Below, piece after piece: positions 1-13,139 of a stretch of DNA of 64,000 nucleotides; the stretch's first letter is position 1; every line of letters begins with the position of its first letter. The stretch comes from Dirofilaria immitis. Taxonomy: Eukaryota; Nematoda; Chromadorea; Rhabditida; Onchocercidae. The stretch covers positions 2,108,001-2,172,000 of the forward strand of contig JAKNDB010000110.1 of NCBI GenBank assembly GCA_024305405.1. Direction: 5' to 3'. The translations under genes were made by a program, and so were the position numbers. The notes under the pieces were generated by a model. That model saw only the letters and a program-made list of their open reading frames with translations, ran no database searches and was not told the origin of the DNA.

Positions 1-2155
1 TTTGTAAAAATAGGAAATAATTTTTATTTGAACACAGCCGATCCCATACTTGTTTCCTCATTTTTCCAGCTTAAAAACGCTTTGATTGAATTTGTTTGCA
101 TATATTTTCTCTTACTGTAGGAATATCTGTAACCTGTAGATTTCTTGTTTGTTTGTATGGTATGGCTTACTATATAACAGTAGCTTTTAGGTATTTCACA
201 TGGTCGAATTAGGGACTTACGTTTTACGGTGTGATATTAAATTTCTCCATTTTACAGGCTTATTTGCAGTTAGATTTTCAGTTCCTAGTCAAAGTTGGTC
301 AGAAATTCTCTTGAAATTTTAACTTAGCATGTTACTTCCGGTTGAAAAGTATTAAACTTACGCACTGAATGTATTCATGAGCATACATACAGATGTAATA
401 TAATTTTCGTTAAACAGGCACAAAAGTAGTTCACTGGAAGAAAAAGTCATGGATAAACATCAGAATTCCTTTCTAATATTTTTGCAGGCAGTTTCACAAA
501 TGATCCTTCTACCATTACATATTTAAATTCCACATATTAAAAGCTAAATGTACTTCGGAATTCCATTTTTCACGAGGAGAATCTTACCGATGATACCACC
601 TTATCAAATCATCCATTCTCCTTCCTTTAAAACAAAATTCTAATTCAGCTATTACCCAAATATTTGCAACCGAAACTTCTAGCCTAACAACTCCCGCACC
701 ATTTACTGCCATCTATTACATATTCAAATATTTCATGAGAAAAAGTACCGGCAGGATAGGAATAAATGGAGAAAATCAAACAAAATGTTTAGTCTGACCC
801 ATAAAATTAACTTCATTCCCAAGATACTGTACTGGCTTAAATCTTGCATACATTTTACGAGGATAAGCCTAGTCGGTTAGCTGTAACACGGCTTCAATCA
901 AACAAAAGAACACAAATCTATCCAAAATAAGTCTCGTCAACAAAAGGAGAAAGAAGAAACACCACATTCCATATCTAACGATATATTAATCATCCAAATA
1001 CCATAAATATTTCGAACGGCACGTAGTAAGGAAGCATCCCGCCCACCTTAAGCATTATTCAAATACCGTAAATGTCTCAAAAGCACGCATGAGAAAATGT
1101 TTCATCCTTCGTCTGACAACATATTAAATATCCAAATTTAAAAATATCTAGAATAGCACGTAGCAAAGAAGAGCATCTTAAGCATTCGAGTACCACAAAT
1201 ATCTCGAAAAGCACGTACGAGGGAACATTCCATCTCGTACCTAACGATATACTAAGCATCCGAATAAAAGCAATGTATCGAACAGCACATAGTTAGAAAG
1301 GAAAGAAACAGAAGATTGTGTGAAGTGAAGGAGGATTGATGGTAGGAAAGAGGTAGCTTACATAAACGACCGGAAGAAAGGGAGAAAATGATAGAAAAGG
1401 TGGGAGGAGGGGCGTTGAAGGCTTCTTTGAGGACAAAAAAGAGACCGCATTACATATCAATATGAATCATAGAAGGTCATCTTAACGTGTATGTCTATGT
1501 TTAAGTATGCCTATGCATGTATATGTATGCATATATACATACGTATATATATGTATATAATATGTATGTGTACACACAACAAAAATCAAGCAATATTCAT
1601 TATTATTATTGACAGCGACACTGATAACGAAATAGCTAAGAATCTTCATAATGATATAAAAATTGTTTTCAGCAAACTTTTTCGACGTACACTTTTGTAC
1701 GTAACATTCTCATAGAAATCATTAAGCTCGTTCCAGTTTTTTTCATTGCTTATTATGCTTGGCTAATCTTATTGAAAACACAAATAATATCATTCATTGA
1801 ATTTGATATGATCTTATAAGAAAGAAGCGCAAAATCATACGTGTAATCTTATCTTTATCTTTGTGAATTCCAATTATAACACTAATCAGAAAATTTTTCC
1901 GTAATAATGGTATCGTCAAGAGACTTATTCAACCAGATCGAATCAATCGAAGAATCAAAGAGGGTAAAATGGAAAGGAATATTTGTGACACAATGTTAGA
2001 CAAGCAAAATTTTACTGTTTAGTTCAAGAAGGTTTATCATGAATTCATCGTTTCTCCTCGATCACCTGTTTATTCTCTACTCTGAAATACAGGAAGCCCA
2101 AGAGAATATAGCGCCACAAGAAAAAGTGAATCAATAGCATTTATCATTTCCTCAC
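1..2155. other. Non-coding stretch, no gene recognised
   Basis: No exon with convincing protein character was seen on either strand. The short open frames here do not resemble known proteins and lack good splice signals. The stretch holds the degenerate repeat at about 960-1310 and AT-rich simple sequence near 1,490-1,570. Confidence 0.5.
960..1310. repeat. Degenerate tandem repeat, about 60-70 base unit
   Basis: Related segments follow one another. Each has the shape 'AAATACC.TAAATATTTCGAA..GCACGTA'. Copies begin near 995, 1059, 1131, 1187 and 1258. A flanking module 'CATTCCAT.TC..TAACGATATA' appears near 965 and 1225. A weaker copy may lie near 720. Divergence between copies is high, so this looks like an old minisatellite. 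Unit length was judged by eye. Confidence 0.55.
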
Positions 2156-2291
2156 CTTCCCGAGACATTTTCAGACGTCCATAGCTAGTTTTCATTACAA
2201 TCTTGGAAATATCTGTATTATCAGCGAGCAACGATTTTTGAATAGTGAAAGTTCCATTGCACTGTTTTTCATTTCCCACGATTATCATCAC
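2156..2291 (-). other. Possible orphan exon
   Basis: This is an open frame on the minus strand with protein-like composition. It contains GNEKQCNGTFTIQKSLL and TSYGRLKMSRE. It ends at a strong donor (AAG|GTGAGG) at 2156/2155 and follows a TTTAG near 2300. No partner exon could be found downstream, and I do not recognise the peptide. It could be an exon of an unmodelled gene or chance. Confidence 0.2.
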
Positions 2292-2861
2292 GAATAGCTA
2301 AACGAGAAGGGAATGAAGATGGGATGATACGATAGGCGATGACAGTCGGTGGTTATCGATATCGCTATCAAAAATTACAATCATTCTCGACATTATACTC
2401 CTCTAGTTTCCCTTCGACAGTTTTCATTATACTATCAATAGTATCTATGGCAAATATGATACAAAAAAAAGTACTGATTTCTAACATTAATGTTTCTACC
2501 GGCCAAATTCACAATGATAATATTTTCGGCATACATTAAGTTTTAATATAAACTTTTATAAAGTAAGCAATTATATTCAATGAAGAAGTCATTTATGTGA
2601 ATTCATTTCCAGATGCTACTGTCTTCCGGTAACTGGACAAATATCAGCAATTTTAATTATAAGGAAATACTGTCTTCTAATAATTGTTGTCTAAATTACA
2701 AATAAATAATCTGCAGAATAATCTGCATTCAAGAAGAATTCAATCTTGGTAACATGAAAAACCAGGAAGAATTGATGACTTAAATTAAGGAATACGTCGA
2801 GCATGTGAGCTTTATGTAATAAATGGATGGGCATTGTATTGTCTATGTGCATGTGTAGTTG

Positions 2862-2916
2862 TATATATATATATATATATATGTCGTTGTATATGCATAT
2901 ATATATGTGTATGTGT

Positions 2917-2958
<42 letters not shown>
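2862..2958. repeat. Compound (TA)n-(TG)n microsatellite
   Basis: A TA-dinucleotide run near 2862-2882 is followed by interrupted TA/TG sequence. A long TG run with occasional TATG interruptions then continues to about 2958. The reading frames across it (Cys-Val or Ile-Tyr repeats) are artefacts of the repeat. Confidence 0.95.
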
Positions 2959-2962
<4 letters not shown>

Positions 2963-3042
2963 TCCATTGTACGCTCCGAAGCAACATTCGCGAAAAAAAA
3001 GACATACCAATATTAGGAATCATTCAACATCAAGTACCAGAC

Positions 3043-3504
3043 ATGAAATCTTATCGCAGAATACTGCTCATCGAGTTTTTTTTGCTGATAAGCATACCTG
3101 TCAGTGCTATCAATAATTTATCTCTCAAATTTGAGACTTTATTCCAGGAAGTATTTTTCATCTAGTTGTTCATTGAATCTATGAAACATAGTGAATTATT
3201 CGAAAAAATATTTCCTACCCGTTCATTTCTCCGAATCATAGGAAAATATTTAAATGAGAAACAGCAAATGCCTAATAATGATGTGACGTTGCACGATAAT
3301 TCTCATCTAGAAATATGCGACGAAGAAGTATTGGAAATGTTTCTTGATATCTTTATAAATTTACCTATAACGAGTATCAAATTACTACATAATATGGATG
3401 AAGAGATGTGGAGGAGCATAAGCATTTTTCACATTTCTGACCAGTATTTATCGATAGAAATAGGCAAAGTATTTAACAGCGAGATGATCACTAGAAAAAA
3501 ATAG
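3043..3504 (+). CDS. Putative small secreted protein, unrecognised
   Basis: Starting at the ATG at 3043, the frame opens with a good signal peptide: MKSYRRILLIEFFLLISIP, and if read straight on VSA before a likely cleavage site. It meets TAG at 3163-3165 and then stays open in the same frame to TAA at 3504. A 64-base intron from GTCAGT (3102) to CATCTAG (3165) would remove the stop in phase 0, leaving a protein of about 132 residues. The mature part is acidic and helical, with one Cys and motifs such as HSELFEKIFP and EEVLEMFLDIF. I recognise no family. AATAAA lies just downstream at about 3542. It could instead be a pseudogene with a nonsense codon. Isolation from other genes gives no functional hint. 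Confidence 0.45.
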
Positions 3505-4170
3505 TATCTATACAAGACAGAAAAAATGAAATGAAATGAGAAAATAAAGCAATATAAAGTGAAACAAAATGAGGTAAATTTAATAAAGGTTCTTACCTAA
3601 TTATATGCATGGCATTCATGCAAACCTGGTAACGTTCAACGTTTTCAGTAGTTCTGAATTGATGATTTAAAAGATGATACCAATAACGTTTGGTTATGAG
3701 GAACTTGTTTTTGTACTGAGACAAAGCCATTAATATAGTCCATTTATTAAACAGATTTATTATTTATCAAAATAAGGAAAGCCAATTTTCTCATGTTCTA
3801 TATGAAAAGGAAAACAAAAGAAAGAAAAAACTGATAATTAGGAAAAAGAATACAAATTAAATTCACAGAGCTAAAGTTATCATTGCCTAATGGAAAATGA
3901 TACATTGCTTCGGTTAGGCTGAACTTCATTTGTTTTTCAGAGCACGGTACCGCACGTTTTAGGATATCAAGCTTATTTTTCATAGCCGTAATCTCTGATA
4001 AGATATTCGTAGAGAGACTAACGATACGAGGATAAACGCTGCAAAATTATTCGTAACTTTGAGATCATTATATACGCAGTATGAATGATAACAAATACAA
4101 TTCATAAATATATATATGAAAACAGTAAAAAGAAAAATTAAAATCATTAAATACGATCAGTATCCTAAGA
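3505..4170. other. Intergenic, 3' flanks of two convergent genes
   Basis: No coding or RNA feature was seen. The segment contains the presumed 3' untranslated parts of the + strand gene ending at 3504 and the - strand gene ending at 4171. Confidence 0.5.
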
Positions 4171-7100
4171 TCAAAGTAAAACAACACCAATTCGACGCCG
4201 ACCCATGTCCAATCTTGTAATTTGCACCTTTACGGTAGAATTTACCTAGAAATTAGTACATTACTATAAACATACCAGAAGACATAAGAACGTTGTAAGC
4301 GATAAATGTGGGGAAAAGAAAGAAAAACTATGTCACTCTCTTATTTTTGACAGTTCCTTATCATGCAGCTAAGAATGATGTCAGATGACCTATCCAAAGG
4401 TTATCTTAAATAGATAAGCTTGAAGAATTACATTATGAATCTCTTTGTTTCCGCAATGCGCTGTAGCGCCATTGCAAAAGGATCAGATCCTCTAAAAAAC
4501 GGATGTTTCTAAATACAAATAATTATGACCTTTTAATTAGATAAAAAACCATAATCTGAGTACAGTCTCAAGGTAATCCAAATAAACAAAATTAGGCAAA
4601 ATCCTCTAAACTAAAAAACGTGAGGAATTCCATGGAATATAAATTTTAAAGATACTTAATACTGCTTAATATTGCCAGACTATATAACTAAATCTTCCAA
4701 ACAAATATAACCTCAAATCACGAAAAATTCGACTGCTAAAAAGAAACTTTTTAACCTCGGGAACAATTGATGAAAGAGTTGATGAATGCGCCAACGCATC
4801 GAAGCCTACGCCGATATCAATGAATATACCAAAATTAGCATGATTTCGGACAATGCCTTCCAAAATATCACCCACTTTCAGTGACTTCATTTCCAGCACA
4901 TTCGTCTTAAATGTCCAATTTGTCATAAAGATATTAAGGTTAAGGAAATAAAAAAACATGTGTAGATCATACCAAAAGTACTGGCGCATTTCTCCTTACA
5001 AACGGATTTGATAATAATTCCCATACCACAACCCATTCTGGACCCTGTTCCTTAATTCGTTCTTCAACCATTGCTAACATATGGAACAAACAGTTCTGTC
5101 CAATATATGTCAAGTCGGCACCAGCAAGTTCCAATATTCTGAAGAATTATTTGTTCCATAATACATATTACATAAACTACTAATTTCATCACACACCACA
5201 GTAGATAATAAAAGATATCAACTTTAACAAAATTACAAACAAACGCTGAAAGCAGTAACTGTTTGGCGATTTTATAGCTTTCTGGATGAACAGGAGTTGC
5301 ATCCAAAGGATTGTATTCTACAGCAAGTTTTGCCCTCTTTCTCACTGGTGCATCCCATCTTCTATCATTATACACATGAAGGAATCCAGCACATTGCTCA
5401 AAACACTTCGGACCTATTCCGTTAATATTCTGGAAGTTATGCATTAAAAAAATATATAAGCATATTTCAAATCAGAAAATTTATTTGCAACATCAAATCC
5501 CATTACCTTCAGTTCTTCCCTGCTTTTTATGCCCCCATTGTCCTGACGATATTTGATTATATTAGCAGCTGTTTTCTTATTCAAACCCGATATTCTCCTT
5601 AAGAAGTTATTTTTGAAATTGATAAACTGATTATTATAAATAATATGTAATAAATTTATTGTAGGAAAGCGTTTTCCCAAAATGAATAAAACATCGCCTA
5701 CTGTAAGACTTGTAGTGAGGCTATGTTCACGTCAACGCCAACATTGCTGACACATTCGCGAACAACTATATCCAACATTTCATCTAGACGTCTTTCATTC
5801 ACCGAATGCTAGATGCAAAATTCGTGAAGCGACAGTCGGAAATTTTTGCTATAGTGACATTTGTCCCACTTCACCCTCCAAATTTCAGCATTTCAAAAGT
5901 TAAATCCGATGCTCTGCAAACCTGATAAAGCCCAACACCAAGATGTTTCGGTGCAATCTTCACATATTCCGAGATAGGATCAATGATACGTCTAGCAAGC
6001 GAAACTGTAATAACACGTTCTGTTGCAATGACATCCTTAATTCTTCTTATCATCTTCCTCCCTATCTACTCTCTCTCCCACCCTTTCTTTGATAACAATA
6101 ATTCAACAACATATTAAAATAATCTAGAAAAAAAGTATTGCAATTATTGGAACATTAACAATGTCAACAGTTTGTTTATTCAATTTTTCGCACTATTCCA
6201 TTTGAAATTCGAAAAAATCTTAAAAATAGTTTCGCGATCAATTTTAAGTTATTGAACGGAATAATCATAGAATATCAAACAATAATTAACTAACAAATCA
6301 TACACAATAGACAACTGTTGTAGAGTAAGTAATAATTAAAGCAAGAAAAACTAACCTGCACTTCGCAAATTAATATCAATCTTTGACAGTTCTTCTGCGG
6401 CTAATTCTGTTGTGCTATAAATGGATGCGCCACATTCGGAAACTACGCTAAAATTAATTATAAATTACTACTAATAGGACATAATGAGTTCCACAGCATG
6501 AATGCTTCGATATTTTAAAAGAAGCAAAAGCCATCAATAAATAATGAAATAAAACATGGAAAACTAGGATCAAATACGGATGTAACCAACCAAAATTTTG
6601 CAGCAATTATACGGCGCTGAATTAAGGATGCTATGAAAACTTGAACTTCGCGACTCGCAGTACCATTTCCTATAGCTATTACGAAAGATGAATTAACTAT
6701 TTTTGATGCGAGCGTTTTCAATATTTCCTCTGCATGTTCATCTGGACCCCAGTGTTTGGCGTCGAGCCGCCGGAAACGAAATACCGCTGTTTGAAGGAGA
6801 TCACCTAAATATCAAAAATAATTTGTTCTTGCAAACAGCCTCAGTCAGTACAAAACAGTCAAAAGAACTGCAAATAGCAATATACAAGATAATTCGATTT
6901 ATTTATGAATATGATGGTAAAAATCTTGATTTCTCGCAAATTTATCGCCATCTGCTATTAAAAATAAATATAAAAAGCCCGGAAGGATACCGTTATCGTT
7001 GACCAGCGCACATTTGCATCCATTCGAATATCCAGGATCAATTGCAAGTACCGCATAACCCTTCAAAGGAGCAGTAAGCAGCAATTCGCGAAGATTCTTG

Positions 7101-9590
7101 GCAAAACAATCGATTGCCGAATTTTCTGCTCGATCAAGCAATTTCTTTCTAACAATTATAAAATAAATGAGTGAATCATCCAAACAGAAAATGATAGTAA
7201 TGAAAAATGATAGTAATAATGTGAGCAATCATTTATAAACCTATTTTTAGATAAATGAAACATTTTAATTTACCGAACTTTTCGTTCAATCGAGGGAATA
7301 AGGAAACGTTTCGTAGAATCTTGGATAGCTTTTCTTAACAAATTTACATGTTTAGGATGAAAGTTGAGTTTCAAGGCTGGATGAACGCTTGTAATATTAT
7401 TATCTACAACTATTTTCCAGTTTATGATTTCTTTCGACGAAGCTCGTTCCAAAGCTAAAATCTATAAAAATGAAGGCTAACAATAAAGAAAACAATAGAG
7501 AAATTGGAGGAATTAAATATCTAAATTTCAAGCCTCTAAAAACTAAACTCATTTCTAAGCTCGATCGATACGTAGGCTGTTGATTACATGTGTAATTACA
7601 TGATGCAAAACGACAAAATCAACGAATTGCATCTATTTCTTCAAGATGAGAAGTATTCCAACTCATACAGGTTTTGAGTTTCCGAAAAATTAAAAAACAA
7701 AAATCGGTGACGGTAAGTTGTCATCTATTTCTGCAAAACAATATTAAGCGTACTAAATTTCAGACAGTAGTACCTTACGCGAGGAGTAAAAAATCTACCT
7801 GAAAAGGTTGAACAAATCGAATATCCTTTTCAAAATTTAGATATAATTTGTAATGATCGAGCAACGAAAAATCTTTGTCTGCTTCTTTCAGATTTTTGCT
7901 TTTCTTGTAAGTGTTGATTTCACCTTCAGATGAATATTCAAATGATTATTCAGTTCAGCTCTGAAAATCACTTTTAAAATCAAATAGGCAATATGAGCGC
8001 AGTCATTTTTATTTTATCAAACGATGAAATGAAATTAGCTCACATAAAGTCAATGGCATATACCATAAAAATCCATCCATTCTTATACAATCACGTTATA
8101 ATATTCAACAGAGTAATTAATGATAAAAAGTAAAACATATAAAAAGCAAATTACACTTGCAAAAGGCATTATTACAAACTACCAACAAAAAAAACATAGA
8201 TTCTAAGTCGTCTCCAAAAATTTGATATCAAAATAACACATGCTTTAAATTTAGAATCAAATTCTCGTTACGCTGCATTACTGCAAATAACTGGAAATAA
8301 TAAAATATATAAGCTTACAATTTTGCAACAAGATCTGCGTTTCCTCTAAGCGATGTAATTGATGAGATAACAAATGAATTGTCTCCTCCTCCACTTTTGC
8401 CAACGTACATAATTCTAAATGGCAACATTTCCAAGAGTTATTAATTAAAACAATAATCTAGTAGAAGTGAGAATAATACAGAGAAGTGATCTAGCAGAAG
8501 TGAATAATCTAGTAGACGTGAAGGCCACCTTTAATCATTATAACACTCACAGTTTTTAGCTGAAAATGACGCCGAACAATAAAATTTTTTAACTTAATAT
8601 AAATGCAGAGTTGGTTTTAAAATGATCCGCCATTTCACCGATACAAATGATTGCAGCTTCTGATACAATCAAAAAGGTAAGATAATTAATGAAATCTTCA
8701 GAAATACCTGGTTTAGAACTAACGAAAAGATGTAAATTAACGTATTCCCCACAACAAAGCCTTTGACAAATCTCACCAACACCTAATTCCCTGCAAACAT
8801 TTTAAATTTTATGCATTACTGAATGTAATCTGGCAAAGATGGTAAATGTAATTTATCTTCACTTTTTCTACTTTCATCCAGTTACAGTTATAAAGCAGAC
8901 AATTATAAATTATGTATAAAATATTCTGAAAACATACGCTGCTCTTGAAGCCAAAGAACCTTTTTGGTTTTTTAAATGGTTCGAATAAACTTTCTAATTC
9001 AGCAGCATCCATCGTCTTTGAAAGAGCATCTTTCACTGATTGTTTCAAGACATCATCTTCAATTTCGACATCGGCTCGCTTTAAAAGTTTTTCTGCTTTA
9101 GCTTTGGTGGTTCTGAAATGTTAACTTGAATTTTATGTACTGAATCGACACATATACCAAAAATTATTTAACGTGATTATTCAGAAGTCAAGATGTGATA
9201 AACATACTTCGCATTCTTGAAGGTTTCTACAGCATGTCGTAAATCATCGGGCGTAGCTCCACCAATTAAATGCCGTCGATAACGTGCAATAAATGGTACC
9301 TCACATCCATCTTCAAATAACTGAACCAATGATCGTGCAACATTTAAGGAAATCCCATCTTAAAATCTGACTTGAGCAAAACTTGAAAGAAATTGACCCA
9401 ATACAAAAGTTGAACTATCAACACCGACTTCATTTATTATCAAGTAACGTCAAATAGATGAGTTGCATTAAATGTTATCGAGAGTAATCATATTAGTAAG
9501 GTAATATATGTTAATCTTTTCTGGAGGTTAGTATCAATCACGTACCTCAATTGCAATAAATTCATCAACTGTCCACCGAACGAAAGACAT
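4171..9590 (-). CDS. SRBD1/Tex-type S1 RNA-binding domain protein
   Basis: This multi-exon gene matches the bacterial Tex/animal SRBD1 family from end to end. In protein order: start MSFVRWTVDEFIAIE (9546-9590); Tex N-terminal motif VPFIARYRRHLIGG (about 9210-9320); a helical region with LASRAAELGVGE; the YqgF/RNase H-like fold with VLAIDPGYSNGCK (about 7030) and AIGNGTASRE (about 6660); LGVGLYQ (about 5925); two helix-hairpin-helix segments (ISGLNKKTAANIIKYR, about 5580, and GIGPKCFEQCAGFLH, about 5410); VHPESYKIA; and an S1 domain (VGDILEGIVRNHANFGIFID, about 4860). It closes with VKVQITRLDMGRRRIG and TGA at 4171-4173. Family members bind nucleic acid and act in transcription or RNA handling; the exact role in worms is not shown here. 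Two frame breaks fall in homopolymers, at 8961-8965 (one A too many on the coding strand) and 7893-7897 (one too few). The exon at about 8310-8425 is the least certain. A possible trans-splice acceptor lies just upstream of the ATG. Confidence 0.9.
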
Positions 9591-9612
9591 CTTGATGTAA
9601 CTGTTTATTGAA
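9591..9612 (-). promoter_or_regulatory. Candidate trans-splice acceptor for the SRBD1-like gene
   Basis: On the minus strand the sequence CAATAAACAG|TTACATCAAG ends directly before the ATG at 9590. This gives an AG acceptor 10 bases upstream of the start. Nematode mRNAs are commonly trans-spliced to a leader very close to the start codon. The upstream gene is on the same strand, and its stop lies 883 bases from this ATG, so a spaced operon is possible but unproven. Confidence 0.35.
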
Positions 9613-10473
9613 AAGATGATTCTGAAACTTCTTAAATATATTAATTATTCCAGTCCTTTGGATAAAACTACTCATCCCAACAGTAAAATGCACTAGAATT
9701 CCACTTTAACAACAAAATTTAAGTCAAAAATATCCAGTACGTGCGACTTTTTGTTGAACTGTATCTATTATTCCATAACTGGCAAAAAGATGACAGTTAC
9801 AAAAGTCAGATGTAATAAGCAGCAGTAATGTTACGGAGAACCGCAGTCGTAATTTTATCGATGGCATAGCACTATTTTCTTTTAGTTATTTCGCTTTATG
9901 CAATGCAAACTTCAAAACTTTTTTTTTTCAAAAACGAAAAAATTTCTGGAATATATTGGAATACCAAACCTTGATTTTATCGTTGTAATTTAGTGCAACG
10001 AGAAATTTGTGAAATTAAGAAGGAGTATTTCAGTATGTGTGGTCGAATGACGGAATGATCAAAAATGTTGGAAATATGAATGTCAATTTATTCAGAATTA
10101 AGTGCACTGGAATGAACTAAAGAATGTCAATTTATGGAGTGACATAGATGAAATACAATGCCGCAAAAATAAATTATTATCGTGCAGCAAATTATATGTA
10201 CAGATCACAATAAATACCTTGTTGAAACTTAAACTACTTTTCGATAAATGATTTCTCAAAGAAATTCCTTTTTTGCTCGCCTTTAGATATTGTGGGGAAG
10301 GAAGATAAACTTAGCAAACCTTTTAAACGATCACAACTACCATAGAACGAAAGACCAAAAACAGTTTAATTTAGGAATCTAATATTACACTATTCATCAG
10401 TGATTTATAGCATTTGTTAGCGAATTCTGTCAAAAACTACAACATATTCTCAAGAATCTGTGATCTGACATAT
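9613..10473. other. Intergenic between two same-strand genes
   Basis: This AT-rich gap lies between the SRBD1-like gene and the next gene upstream on the minus strand. No exon, RNA gene or clear repeat was seen. Confidence 0.5.
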
Positions 10474-13139
10474 TCACATATGCAGGATTACAATATCTAT
10501 TGCGCTACGCATTGAATGCTGTAGGCCAGCGAAGACTACGGTTTCGAGCGAAGTTAGTACCAGCCCAATATCCTTCCTCATTACTAAACCATGCTTCCAA
10601 GAACTTTCCTGGAAATATAAAAGATTATCCCCGCTTATTTTGCATGAAGAAAATACCGATTGTAAAGAACTAGTCTAAGATATGAATAGTGATGCTTTTT
10701 ATACTCATCAATATTTCTTAAACAAAAATTCAAGAATGGCGAAAAAATCCGACTAAAAGTGTAGATGAAATGGATAATACTCAAACTTACCGTTTTTGGA
10801 ATATTTAGTTGCTCTATATTAGATGAAGATTGCATATCACAAGGATTCAATGTATTATTTGTCATTGTGGGCAGATCATACTAAAAATATTGTAGTCATA
10901 AGAGAGCAACAAAACAAAAAAATCTACCTATTTCTTCTAAAGTTAGCTGTATATTTCCAAATAAAAATATTTACGGTGAATGAATAGAAATGTAAAAAAA
11001 AACTTTTTCGCTTTCAAAAAAGTTCCCAAAGCATTTTAAACAAGATAACATTGTTTGGATAGTTTTCAAACGGTGTTAAAATCAGTACATCGATTTCAAC
11101 CGGGCCTTCTTTAACAGATGATGTAATCACATCAATAACGTGAGAAGAGATCGGTCCAGCTCTTAATCTCTTCTGAAAAAAATATAACGTTTGAGAAAAC
11201 AACTTGATATTTGAGAAAATTATATATGCAGAATAATCCTACTCCTTTTTAGTCCTTAGACCTCTGATGAACATACAGATTATTAGGCTTAGAACTTAGA
11301 AGTAATATTCCTCAAATATGAATTGAAAATACATAATCTATTTCAACGATGTTTTGTTTGCCAACAGAAATCCATGGCAGGATAAAAATAGAAAATATAG
11401 TTTTTACTGTAATTTCGAAAAGCCATGGACTTCTGGTGGAAGTTAATTCATCATTTCCATATCTTCCTCATATTATTACTGCCATTCATCTTCATGCTAT
11501 TATCTTCTATCTCATTCTAAAATATTACTGATAAAAGCTTTCGCATTTATAGACATAGTTTCTCTATAACTTCGGGTTATTTAATCTCTCAAAAATTAAA
11601 ACCAAGCTCATGCTGCGGATAAAAAAATATAAAATAGCACTTACAACTCCTGGTCTATACTCCTTCCCTTTTGCGGAGTTGGTCAGCATATTGGCAATGT
11701 TAGGATATCCCGTACTGTTGATCTAGAAATTATTTATTAAATATGACTGATCATGTCAATCATGGACTCGTTGGAAAACTATCAGTAGTTGTTAACAGAC
11801 AAAAAAATAGCAAAAGACTTACAGTATATTTGCTAACAGAAGCAGATGGTTTTCCCTAAGCATACCTAAAAGAATACTATACATTAGAGATTTCAGACGC
11901 AGGGATTACGTGAATATCGCTTTTCTTAACGGTTAAGCAAATCAGACAATATACGTCAATGCACAAAATTAGGCAAACATCTTTGAAATTACTAAATTTC
12001 AAGAAAAAGAACATTTCAGATTAACTTAAAATAAAGATGCTGGAAACAGAATCTTCGATTGAAATTAACCTTCAAATTTATAGCATTCAAAACTAACAAA
12101 ATAACATGGATTCTACTGGTCAGCAATGATTAAATGGTTAATAAAACCGCAATGATGTCACTGGACAAAAAAACAGAAGATGAAGAAACACAACCGAAAA
12201 TTAGATGACTTATACAAACATTAGAAAAAACAGGAGGATGAACTTACTGCAAGAGAAGCTTCTAAGTTCTCGGTTACTTGAAGAAGTACTTTGCTTCGCA
12301 TTTCTATTACCAGTATTCTAAAACTGCTTTTAAATGCATCTTTTATGGGCCAAGAAAAAGACAGAATCAAATCACAAATGATATATGCGTCTAAATTTAT
12401 CACTATCATGATAATGTTATAAAAGTTTAGTTGTGTAAAAGTGGTTATAAAACAGTGGCTTTAATAAATTAGTTGTATAAAAGTGGTTATAAGAAGAGCT
12501 CGCATCTCTATATATTCACCAAATCGAAAATCTACGACCTGTCATTTATTTAAATTTCAGGTTAAAGTATATAAAAACATAGAAAAAATTACCGAATGTA
12601 TACGTTTTTCGAAATCTTTCTCAAATTCCTGAAAATTTAAAAATACGACAAATATATTATGGCAAGATTGAATCATTATAAAGTAAAACTTATTCGTGGC
12701 TAAAAACATACTGAATCAGAGCATCAGTTCTCATTTTCACAACGATCCAAATACGCATACAAATATAATCGAACTTTACCTCATTGAGGCGTCGACAAAT
12801 TGCTTCATGACTTTTATCCTTCAATTCAACAACTGGTGATGAAATAGATGCTTCCCCGAAATCTCTCTGCAGCGCTTCAAGAGCCAAGTCACGTTTATTT
12901 GACCCACAGTACTTCTCCGCAATTCGATCAATGTTAAATTGATATCGAGAACCAGACTTTGAGAAATGCTCTTCTAATCCTTTATACATCTCTACACAAC
13001 TACTGAAATACTGCAAAATGCCTATCGTCTTGTAAACAATGCGCTCAGAAATAAATAGCAGAATCGCCAGCTTAACATCCTCTACATGATCAGTAGATAA
13101 TTCGTACTCATAACACTTCAATTTAGTTTTTAAAATCAA
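10474..13139 (-). CDS. Unrecognised helical protein, conserved-looking
   Basis: A chain of phase-consistent exons lies on the minus strand. The largest (about 12780-13139) encodes long helices, for example LAILLFISERIVYKTIGIL and DLALEALQRDFGEASIS. Following exons give EFEKDFEKRIHS (about 12593-12628), NRELRSFSC (about 12250-12320), MLRENHLLLLANIL (about 11820-11865), TGYPNIANMLTNSAKG (about 11645-11715), KRLRAGPISSHVIDVITSS (about 11060-11170), and a Ser/Asn-rich exon (about 10795-10875). The last exon contains SWKHGLVMRKDIGLVLTSL and ends at TGA 10474-10476. The reading EVPVEIDVLILTPFENYP-like segment (GPVEIDVLILTPFENYP) looks like a beta strand plus turn. I do not recognise the family; a BAR-like helical bundle was considered without proof. 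The true 5' exon is not identified and may lie at 13,140-13,480. Exon joins rest on splice phase. Confidence 0.6.

Noticed and set aside
2827..3116. Open frames rich in Cys-Val and Ile-Tyr
   Set aside because: They are translations of the TA/TG microsatellite.
3163..3165. TAG readthrough or codon reassignment
   Set aside because: Other genes here end normally at TAA, TAG and TGA and use CAA/CAG for Gln; a 64-base intron explains the site more simply.
10505..10608. Alternative C terminus RKFLEAWFSNEEG.. with TAG at 10505
   Set aside because: It needs a phase that the preceding exon does not supply; the phase-0 reading to TGA at 10474 fits.
11820..11866. A suspected one-base break (TTTT at 11850-11853)
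   Set aside because: Using the second acceptor ATCAACAG|TACGG for the next exon gives consistent phase without any repair.
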